Position numbers and translations under genes: made by a program. A DNA stretch of 29,820 nucleotides from Silene noctiflora (lineage: Eukaryota; Streptophyta; Magnoliopsida; Caryophyllales; Caryophyllaceae): assembly GCA_009801015.1 (NCBI GenBank), contig VHZZ01000051.1, positions 2,078 through 31,897 on the forward strand, given 5' to 3'. The first letter of the stretch is position 1. Every line of letters starts with the position of its first letter. This document shows positions 1 to 8,013 of this stretch, one piece after another. The notes below the pieces were generated by a model, which was given only the letters and a program-made list of their open reading frames with translations, searched no databases and was not told the origin of the DNA.

Positions 1-1139
1 AAACAAGTCTCACACTATATTAAAATACAAGTGAAAATTAAAGAATATTGCGATAAATCTTCGATTAAGACGGTCTTAGTCTGAAGTTAGACTACTCCCT
101 GCATTCAACTCCACACTACCACTATCTATTTTGCACACTATTCACAATCGAGTATTCAAATTTAATTTTCTCTCAATACGTAATGAAATTATATTCATGT
201 GAGATCTTGTTTGATTCGTCTTTACGAGTATATTATAAATATCTAACTTTTATAATTTTTGCAAATACGTAACTAACGATAACGATAACGATATTTACTA
301 CGTAAAACACGCGTTGACAAACGTCAAAATCGACCTTATCGTAATCTATATTTACGAAATTGACCTTAAGGGAGAACATGAGACGTTTAGAGAGACTACT
401 TGAGAACTCAATGTCAAGTATGGCACATCCAGCTAATAGACAGTGTGGATCAAGAAATGAGATGGTGAAATTGTTGTCCAAAATTTGATAGAAAACACAC
501 CTTTTTTTATCGGAATTAAACGATGCAAAAACGATAAAATTTCTCGATATAATAATTCAGGTTAGCTGACCCCAATCAGATTATTTTGGAACCTCGGTAA
601 TTGTCAATGGTTCTTAAGGTTGACATTTAAGACCAAATACCTCGAATCTTTTGACTAAACCGTAATCCACACGCATAAATTACTTAATTTATGGATTAAT
701 AACATATTCAATAAAATCAATACTTACAAAAAAAAAAAAAAAAAAGACAGCTAAAAACTAATTAAATATTTCCATTTGTAGAGATATTCCCATTCATTTT
801 TCTACTATCTCCCATAATTGTCAAATTATTTCCCTTTTTAGTAGTAATCCCAAATTTTTGATCTCTTTGTAACCATAACTTAAATCAAATTCATATCCCA
901 ATCATCTTCCATTTATGCTCTCTTTCCTACCTTAAGCCAATCACATTCATTTAACCCGAAAATAAAATAAAAATTAACAAAGAAACAGAAAATCGTTTGA
1001 GAAACCGTCTTCCACTGCTTTAATAAGAGACAACTGATAAATACACTAAAATTAATTAAAAAAAAAAAAGATAAACATAAATTAAAAATAATAACTATCT
1101 CTTATGAGAGAGGTCTCTCACTAACATTAACCAATTCAT
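1..1139. other. AT-rich intergenic DNA, no gene seen
   Basis: No convincing coding region lies here. The longest reading frame (around 233-481, minus strand) has no family resemblance and a composition like the surrounding DNA. Visible items are a short GATAAC run near 278-291, an A-run at 727-745 and several GACGGTCTT-type words (about 68 and 1006) that recur across the window. It probably includes distal promoter DNA of the NDR1/HIN1-like gene. Confidence 0.6.
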
Positions 1140-1309
1140 GGATTATATCACCAGTTGTACGGTGTAAATCTGAGGTTTGTAATAAAATATCCGAGTTTTA
1201 TTTTTAAGAATATGAGCTTTATTAGAAGTATCTGAGTTCATATATTTACACCTTAAAAATATGAACTTTAAATTAGCTTAGATACTTATACCAACTGGAT
1301 GTATAATCC
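1140..1309. mobile_element. Small TIR element, family GGAYYATAYA
   Basis: The left end reads GGATTATATCACCAGTTG. The reverse complement of the right end reads GGATTATACATCCAGTTGG, so the ends form imperfect inverted repeats of about 18 bp around a 170-bp AT-rich body without coding capacity. A larger relative with similar ends and the shared internal word GAGCTTTAT lies at 27228-27535. No clear target duplication is visible, so the superfamily is not assigned. Confidence 0.5.
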
Positions 1310-1598
1310 TATTTGTGAACATTGACAAAGACCGTCTCTCTTAAAAATTTGTGCATAAGAAAATACTTCCCCGAATTATTATAGAATATAAGACGTTTTC
1401 ACACGGTAAAACAACCCCTTTTATAAGATAATAATAGTAATAAATAAGTTTTCTTTTTATATAATGGAACAACTGGCGATATAAGACCGTCTCACGTAAC
1501 AACTACGACGAAAACATACACCCAATAATCATAAATTCAACACACTTGGATCATAAACTCACACATCTCACTAGTCATTCACAACTCATAATTTCACA

Positions 1599-2468
1599 AT
1601 GAACACTAGTGACAAAGTTCATCCTACCACCAAAAAACCACCCACCATCCCCACCACGAAAACCGCCACGAAAACCGCCACGGCCACCGCAACCCCACCA
1701 CTTAAACCCCCACCGTATAAAAACCAACAATTTACTCCCGCCCCACGTTACCGCCCTCGATCACTACCGACCCACCGCGACGACCTCGACCGCCACCCTC
1801 GCCGCCGCCGCCGCCAATGTTGCACATGCAAATGTTTTTTCTTAACCATTTTATGGCTCATTCTAATTACCATTGTTTTCCTAGTCCTCGCCGCCATCAC
1901 CGCCGTCGTATTTTACGCCGTCTACCACCCACAACCACCGTCATTCGCCATCTCATCATTTGAAATTGCAGAATTGAATCTTACTTCACCTACCCAATTC
2001 AATGCACACACCAAATTTAACCTTTCCTTAACCACAATAAACCCAAATGGTAAAATTAAATTTTACTACAATCCCATCAAATTAACCCTAATTAATACCA
2101 ATCAAAATATTGAAATTGGTCATGGTGAATTTCCTAAATTTGTGCATAACAGTGGTGGTGGTAAAATTATTTTATTTACCACAATTACCAATAATGTTAT
2201 GATTGGTGATGCATCATTTGGGAAATTACAAAATGATATGAAGCAAAAGAATGGTAGAATTATGAATTTGTTGGTGAAAATTGATACAAAGTTGAAGGTA
2301 AAAATTGGTGATAAGGTAAATGTTAATAATGTTGGATTAAAAGTTAATTGTGGTGAAATTAAGATTCATGGTAGTAAAAATAATGGTAAATTTAGTGTTG
2401 AAATTGTTAATGGTAAATGTAATGTTCATTTCTTTATTATTTTGAATGAATGGGAGATTCCAATTTAG
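1599..2468 (+). CDS. NDR1/HIN1-like (LEA_2) membrane protein
   Basis: A single-exon frame of 289 residues. The first ~65 residues are Pro/Thr-rich and probably disordered and cytosolic. A basic stretch of Arg at 68-72 and a Cys cluster at 74-78 precede one strong membrane segment at about 79-109. The C-terminal ~160 residues resemble the LEA_2 fold of the NHL family, with the characteristic N-P-N at 138-140 followed by a YY pair. NHL proteins are plasma-membrane, type II-like plant proteins linked to pathogen response and senescence; that role is known for the family and not shown here. The ATG at 1599 is the first in frame and gives a usual NHL length. Base use shifts abruptly from C-rich (1620-1930) to A/T-rich (after 1960). 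The exact Arabidopsis orthologue is not clear, so no symbol is given. Confidence 0.9.
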   Translation: MNTSDKVHPTTKKPPTIPTTKTATKTATATATPPLKPPPYKNQQFTPAPRYRPRSLPTHRDDLDRHPRRRRRQCCTCKCFFLTILWLILITIVFLVLAAITAVVFYAVYHPQPPSFAISSFEIAELNLTSPTQFNAHTKFNLSLTTINPNGKIKFYYNPIKLTLINTNQNIEIGHGEFPKFVHNSGGGKIILFTTITNNVMIGDASFGKLQNDMKQKNGRIMNLLVKIDTKLKVKIGDKVNVNNVGLKVNCGEIKIHGSKNNGKFSVEIVNGKCNVHFFIILNEWEIPI

Positions 2469-2935
2469 TATTTTGTAATTCTTGGGAGGTTTTTTGAAGG
2501 TAAATTATTTATTAGTAGGTTTTACTTGAGACGGTTTAAGTTAAGGTAGAAGTGGGAAATGGGAAATTAATTGTTTTTATTCTTCATTAATCATATGATT
2601 GATTACAAATAGTGTATTAGTTTCAAAGAAATTGATTAAAGAATTATTTCATGTCACGGATTTACATTTTTGCTTTAAATTCAGGTCAATTTAGTTCAGT
2701 TTATTTTAATTTTGTTGAATAGTTGAGTTATGTTCGGTTTAGTTTACTGAGTTAGGTCCGAAAAAGAAGACTCTTAGATACTCCATACACCTTTAAAAGA
2801 TTTTATGCTAGTATGTATATATATACGAGAAACGAAAAAAAGTATTAGAGATATCGATAACTTTTTTCCTTTTTATTGTACCGGATTAATGAAAATTATG
2901 CATCTTTATCCTTAATACCCACCGGTCTGTCTTGC
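2469..2935. other. 3' flank of the NHL gene, no further gene
   Basis: AT-rich DNA following the stop codon at 2466-2468. It probably holds the 3' UTR and polyadenylation signals. A GAGACGGTT word lies near 2528. No coding region or RNA gene is visible. Confidence 0.5.
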
Positions 2936-3027
2936 TTGTGACAAGTGTGAACAAGTTACAAGCTTGCAAGTGGGAGTACTCCTTTGTCTCACGTCACAAG
3001 CTTGTGACGTGTTCACACCCGTCACAA
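2936..3027. repeat. Imperfect inverted repeat (hairpin, MITE-like)
   Basis: The left arm TTGTGACAAGTGTGAAC pairs with the reverse complement of the right arm, TTGTGACGGGTGTGAAC. Between them lie two ACAAGCTTG-type palindromic words and the palindrome GGAGTACTCC. The whole 92-bp unit can fold back on itself. It is probably a small foldback or MITE remnant, because no target duplication could be assigned. Confidence 0.5.
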
Positions 3028-3112
3028 ATGAGAATTTGTAAATACACAAATACTTGTACAAGCATATACGTTTGCTAACTAGTTAAGATTCAAGGGCTAA
3101 AGCCTATATATA

Positions 3113-3451
3113 GGTTGTGTTTGGTAAACAGCATATTGAGATAAATTAGTAGATTCCGGCCTATTTAGTAGATTGACCGATCAATCTAGTATTTTTATGT
3201 GTTTGGTAAACAACATATTCTGATAGCATATTTATCGAAATCTACTATTTTTGAATATGTTGATAATAGCAGCATATTGTATTAGCATGATCAGTTTATA
3301 CATTAAATCATTTTAATTATCCTATAATCGGCTAATTACCAAACACCTTTTCTTAACCTGCTAATTTAATTTGATAGTCAAACTTGTTACTAAAATCTGC
3401 TAACGTTATCTGCTATTATGAATCTGCTTTTGCCGTTTGCCAAACAAAGCC
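3113..3451. mobile_element. Non-autonomous DNA transposon with TGTTTGG ends
   Basis: The left end GGTTGTGTTTGGTAAAC is mirrored at the right by the reverse complement GGCTTTGTTTGGCAAACGG. About 340 bp lie between them with no coding frame. The left terminal sequence is repeated internally near 3198-3228 (GTGTTTGGTAAACAACATATT), suggesting a duplication inside the element. Ends of this type occur in Harbinger/Tourist-like and hAT-like elements. The flanks both show ATA next to the ends, which is too short to decide. Confidence 0.55.
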
Positions 3452-3541
3452 ATAGCCTTATAATCAATATAGTTAGGCTCCATTTTAGACGATATTGACA
3501 TCAAACCGTCTTACAAAAGACTCATTGTTATTGTTATTAAT

Positions 3542-3792
3542 CAGCGCGTCTTGCATCAGACGGGTTGTTTCCCGTCTGAAATAAGAAGGACAATATGTTG
3601 TCATTTTACAATAAAATGTCGCTATTTTCTGATAACATGTTACCATTATTTTTCACATCATTTTCAGGGTAAAAAGTAGCAACTCTAGTTATAACATTTT
3701 GTCATTAAATAGTTACATTTTATTAAAAAATAGCAATATTTTATCCGTCTTATTTCAGACGGGAAACAACCCGTCTGAAATAAGAATTTGCG
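3542..3792. mobile_element. Mutator-like MITE with 9-bp target duplication
   Basis: A 251-bp element flanked by direct repeats GTTATTAAT at 3533-3541 and 3793-3801. A 9-bp duplication is the hallmark of Mutator-like elements. Near each end (3550-3586 and 3748-3784) lie 37-bp inverted repeats with three mismatches. Each copy contains its own hairpin, CAGACGGG-TTGTTT-CCCGTCTG. The outermost ~8 bp pair poorly. There is no coding capacity. It lies between the NHL and LBD genes, inside no gene. Confidence 0.7.
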
Positions 3793-4235
3793 GTTATTAA
3801 TATAGTTTCGATTTCCCATGTAAAAAAACGCATGAAGTTGTTAGGGAGGAAAGAAATTTAAAGACAGAAATCTCTTTGATTTTATTGACATAATTTAATT
3901 CCTTTTTGGTCAAATGATGGCTAATAATTTCCTAATCTTATCAAAAGTGAAATTTTCTTAACGTTACAAAAGTGATTTTTTTTATAATGTGGATTGAACG
4001 TATTTTGGCAGTCAAATCAAATCTTTTTATTACATTTTTTTTTTGTTGCAAATGCCGACAAGGAGGAAATTATTGCAACGTAAGACCCATCATATCCAAA
4101 ATAGTTTATTTCAACTACTATAAATGTGCTTGATCTTGGGTCGTGGCCCGTGGACAATCGGGACGTCGCGACCCACCGTGGTCACGATTCACGATTGCAC
4201 GATTGGCCCGTGCATTGGTAATTAGAATTGTACAT

Positions 4236-4540
4236 AAAGTAGACCGGACCGGTAAACTGGACCGATCCGGACCGGGCGGTCCAATCCGGTCTGGACCGAA
4301 TAGAATCTGGTCCGGTCTCCGGGTCCACGTAAATATTATGACCGGTCTTCGTTCCGGTCCGGTCCAAACAAAAAAAATTACCTCAAATTACCTAAAAAAA
4401 TGGAACCGGTCCGGTCCAAACCCGGAAAAAACCGAACCTAAAGGGTTCTGGTCCGGTCCGGGTTCCCACCTAACCGGTCCGGTCTCTGGGTTTGAATTAT
4501 TAGGTTGTCCGGTCCACGGTCTTTCCGGTCCGGTGAACAC
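4236..4540. repeat. GGTCCGGTCC-rich degenerate repeat, CCGG cluster
   Basis: About 300 bp made of irregular GGTCC/GGACC words on both strands. It contains about 20 CCGG tetranucleotides in otherwise AT-rich DNA. Open frames across it (for example 4143-4559 on the plus strand) are compositional by-products rich in Arg, Gly, Pro and Ser and match no family I know. It may be a transposon remnant or a slippage-generated repeat. Confidence 0.65.
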
Positions 4541-4559
4541 CCCTATTGGTAACTTTTGA

Positions 4560-5066
4560 AGACGATATGGTTTATGGTATAAAAGAATGCAGGGTTTTTA
4601 TCAAAGTTGGTTGGTAGCATGAGTGGCCAGGGTTCTCATATCTTAAACCAAATTGTTAAAGGTTCGATTGTTAACTCTTGCGAATGAACAAAACCAAAAT
4701 TGAGAGGGCTCTGTCTCCTAAGTTACCTTCACTACCCTGTATCTCGAAACAGATTGGCCCCACTATCGGTAAAGAATATCCTTAGTTAACACCAAAAAAA
4801 TGCGGGATTTTTTACTGAAAAAACTGGAAGAATATTTGTTCGATTGTCGTTGTTGTAGATTTTTTGAAGACTTATAAGGCGTCCGGATGGTGTAATTTGT
4901 ATTTTCGTTCTGAATCTGTTTGTTAAGCTATGATTTGCTCATTACAATTACATCTAAATAAAATCTTTACCTACACAAGAATGTATCCAAAATCTATGCA
5001 ATTTATGCTGAACTTGTGAAGCAGAAGAAATTATACGCGTTTCCGATATCATTTCAATAAATCATC
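4560..5066. other. Intergenic DNA downstream of the LBD gene
   Basis: No coding region is recognised. The part next to 5066 is probably the 3' UTR of the minus-strand LOB-domain gene. Nothing else is evident. Confidence 0.45.
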
Positions 5067-5769
5067 TTAGTTTCCTACTATGATATTGTTCTCCTTTAGC
5101 ACAATCTCCTCCCTGTAAAAAAAATAAGCAATTTAATATTAATATAAAACCGTCCTACATAATATTGTTAGATATATATTTTTATATTAATATAAGATAA
5201 TAAGATGTAATAATTTTATTTAATAATAATGAATGTAAGTACGATAATGTTAAAACTCGCTCTCGTTTTTGTTATATTCTTACAAACCTGAGTTGTGTTG
5301 TTGGTTCTAGTTCAGATCCGAACTTGACCTCTTCACTATGAATTGAACCACAAGTAACATCAACATGATCCGAAATATCATATGGAGACGTGTCACCCGA
5401 ATCGAGCCTCATGAGTTTCATCGGTAAACCATCACACTCATTTGCAAAATCTTGCTTAACAATGAAACACTCGCCGTGGCTGTTGCTACTATTATCGTCG
5501 TGTGGGGTCCATGAGAATTGATCGTTTTCATTGTTCCCTTCCACGTAATGAACTCCTCCTTGTCCGTAACCCTCATAATAACATCGCATTAGCGTCTCAT
5601 GATAATGACGGTAATGCTCATCGTTGTTGTTATCATTATTATCATTATTATTGTCGTTATTATTGTTATTATTATTATTATTGTTACCTTCTTCCTCGAC
5701 TACACCTTGTAAGACGGGGTGTGATAGAGGGGGAACAAGGACTTGCGGATTAATATGCAACATTTGACT

Positions 5770-5822
<53 letters not shown>

Positions 5823-6276
5823 GATGATGTTGATACGCTTGCGCTTTGCAAATAGCTAATTGTTGGAATACAAAATCTAATTCGGCTTTACAAAACTCGA
5901 TTTGGTGATGTAAATCTCGAATGATCCTATAACATCCTCCAACGGGATCCTTAGCCCGTGCATCTGATTGAAACATTATAGTATGCATGGCGATGTCTTT
6001 ATCGGGCACTTTAAGGTTGCGAATAATCTTAGTAATGTTACTTACACCGAATAATTTATGAGCATTTAGGAATTGTACTTGACGATCATGAGGGAAGTAA
6101 GGGGCTAACACGCAATCCGGGGCGCATTTCCGGCGTTGATACTTGCACGCCGCGCACGCTTGTGTACCGTTGCTTATTCTATGATGATTGTTGTTATTAT
6201 TATTGTTTATCGCCGATTTGGTATTGGTATTGGTATTGGTATTATTGATTGCATTAGTGACAATAATATTGTTCAT
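5067..6276 (-). CDS. LOB-domain transcription factor (LBD22/LBD27-like)
   Basis: Exon 1 runs 6276-5288 and carries nearly the whole protein. I add exon 2, 5112-5067, because CTCAG|GTTTGTAAG is a good donor, TTTTACAG|GGAG a good acceptor, and the join keeps frame (344 residues). If exon 1 is read through, it ends at 5272 with 334 residues. The LOB domain starts near residue 38 with the zinc-finger-like C-x2-C-x6-C-x3-C (Cys 41, 44, 51, 55). It continues through FGVSN, a DP-V-GGC motif near 110-115 and a coiled-coil-like helix, as in class I LBD proteins. The sequence resembles the Arabidopsis LBD22/LBD27 (SIDECAR POLLEN) group, which acts in pollen development. Such proteins bind DNA in the nucleus. 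The C-terminal half holds a poly-Gln run (about residues 152-170) and Asn-rich runs encoded by microsatellites at 5773-5822 and 5618-5685. Confidence 0.92.
5765..5824. repeat. (GTT)n microsatellite coding poly-Gln
   Basis: A nearly pure trinucleotide run that reads CAA on the minus strand and encodes the poly-Gln tract of the LOB-domain protein. The adjoining 5617-5686 ATT/GTT run encodes its Asn-rich tract. Being pure, it is likely to vary in length between individuals. Confidence 0.9.
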
Positions 6277-7300
6277 TGATGATAAAATGTTGTTTTTGTT
6301 ATTGTTTTTTGGGTGGTGGTGTGGGGAATGGTGGTGAGATTTCCACTGCGTTAGATTTGCAGTTTTTTCTGATGAAATTATCGGAATGCTTCTGTTTTTT
6401 TAACTTTAATTTCCTCTATTTTCTCAATGAATAGGAGAGAATGGAGTCGGAAGAAGGAGAGATGTGTATGAGATTGAGAAAAAAAGGGGATGATGAAATT
6501 AAAGCTTATAAAACATAAAGGATAACCGATTTAATTTTTAATAATCTACGTGTGATTTAGTGAGAATGTTTTAGTTGAGAGTTGTTAATTTGCTAAATTT
6601 GTACAAATGAGGTGTCAATTTATGTTGGCATGTATATTAAGTTTAGTCAAATTAACATATTCTTAAATAATTCATGTCTTATTTTAGTAAATTTAATTTA
6701 ATTGAGAAACTATTATTGTCTAATTTAACTTTAGTTTAGTTCTTCAGTTATAAGTATATATGAATTTGTTGAAATTATATAATTATTTTACCAGTTATGA
6801 ATGCGATAATTTACTTAAAAAAAACTATTTAGTAAAAACAAAGTAGGTAAAGTAAGTCGATTATAAAATTCTACCCCCAACAATAACATTATGATTTCTG
6901 ACATTCCTTTGAAAATATAACGAATAAATGTATATATTAAAATTAATCTTGTCTTATGCAAACTTACCAATTACTAATATCGATAAGCCTATTAATCTTA
7001 CACATTAAATTTTAATTTTGTCTAAAATAGCTTTATCTCCGCGACTCCGCCTACTATCATTTTCCTCAAATAACTCTATAAAATTTCTTAATTACCATCT
7101 TTTACAAGATTATTCTGATAATTAACACGGGTCGATAATTTTACCATATCCGCGTATATAAATCGACCTACACAAATATTTGTGAACTTTAGATGATTCG
7201 AACCTCCACACACTTCACCTACAATACGATCTTAACCACAATTATGTACACGATCACCACTAGACTAAAACCGCTTCGGTCTAGAAACAAGCCAGATAAA
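6277..7300. other. Divergent intergenic region between LBD and VPS24
   Basis: The DNA just right of 6276 is the 5' leader and promoter of the minus-strand LBD gene. A TTTTATAAG TATA-like word lies near 6509 when read on the minus strand. The rest is AT-rich with no recognised gene. The 7193-7414 plus-strand frame has no family resemblance and overlaps the probable VPS24 leader. Confidence 0.5.
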
Positions 7301-7610
7301 ACCAAGATCAAAGACCAAAGCAAACAAAAAAATACCCACTTTCCTGAATTTCCCTCTTTTCTGCTCTGCTTTCTTACTCTGGTATTCTCTCTTATACTTC
7401 CCTTTGATTCTTAAATTTCCATTTTTATTGCTCTCATGATTTATAATTTATCTCATCAATTAGAATTTTACTGTTTTTTTATTTGTTGATTTATACAAGT
7501 TTTTTTTTTTTTTTTTTGTTTCTGGCAATATTGTTAGATTCCCATGATTAGATCAGATAATTTGTGTTATTGGGTATGTGGGTGTCATATATTATGTTAT
7601 TTTTTGATGA

Positions 7611-7949
7611 ATTGAATTGGGTTTTTATTGGAATTGAGAATGATCATTAGTTAACAATTGAATTAGTGATAATTTGTAATTTAGGGTTAGCTTAATTTGT
7701 GTTTATTAAGTTCTTCAAAGTGTAATAGTAATAAAAATTGAATTGGGTTTTTATTGGAATGGAGAATGATCATTACTGCCTCCGCCCCAATCATTTATTT
7801 ACCTTTAATTAAAATATCCCCCATAAAGAATGAAAGGTAAACAAATGAATGAGACGGAGGGAGTACTTAACGACGAATTGGTGATTTGTAATGTAAGGCT
7901 AGCACAATTTGTGTTAATTGGGTTCTTCAAAATGCAATATTTACTATTT
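7611..7949. repeat. Tandem duplication (~125 bp) in the VPS24 leader
   Basis: Copy A is 7611-7736 and copy B is 7737-7949. Both begin ATTGAATTGGGTTTTTATTGG and share GATCATTA, a TTAAC-type word, the GTGTTAATT/GTGTTTATT block and TTCTTCAAA in the same order. Copy B is longer only because a Stowaway element is inserted in it. The region probably lies in a leader intron, from a donor near 7381 (CTCTG|GTATTC) to an acceptor at 7986 (TTTTTAG|TTGAG); that intron is inferred. Confidence 0.8.
7776..7863. mobile_element. Stowaway MITE (88 bp) with TA duplication
   Basis: The left end CTGCCTCCGCCCCAATCATT mirrors the right end, whose reverse complement is CTCCCTCCGTCTCATTCATT. CTCCCTCCG is the classic Stowaway (Tc1/mariner-derived) terminus. 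TA dinucleotides flank the element at 7774-7775 and 7864-7865. Inverted repeats of about 31 bp leave only a short centre. The neighbouring copy A of the tandem duplication has the uninterrupted TA site. Confidence 0.85.
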
Positions 7950-8013
7950 ACAGGGTTAGCATTATTGATATTGGTTTTGTTTTTAGTTGAGAGATATATA
8001 GTGATAGGAAGAG

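Noticed and set aside
233-481. 82-residue minus-strand frame
   Set aside because: It has no family resemblance, no splice context and a composition equal to the AT-rich surroundings.
4143-4559. Possible 138-residue Gly/Arg/Pro-rich protein
   Set aside because: It is the translation of the GGTCCGGTCC repeat; the opposite strand is open in part too, and no domain is seen.
7193-7414. 73-residue frame upstream of VPS24
   Set aside because: It overlaps the probable 5' leader, ends in a pyrimidine-rich tract typical of UTRs and has no homology I can name.
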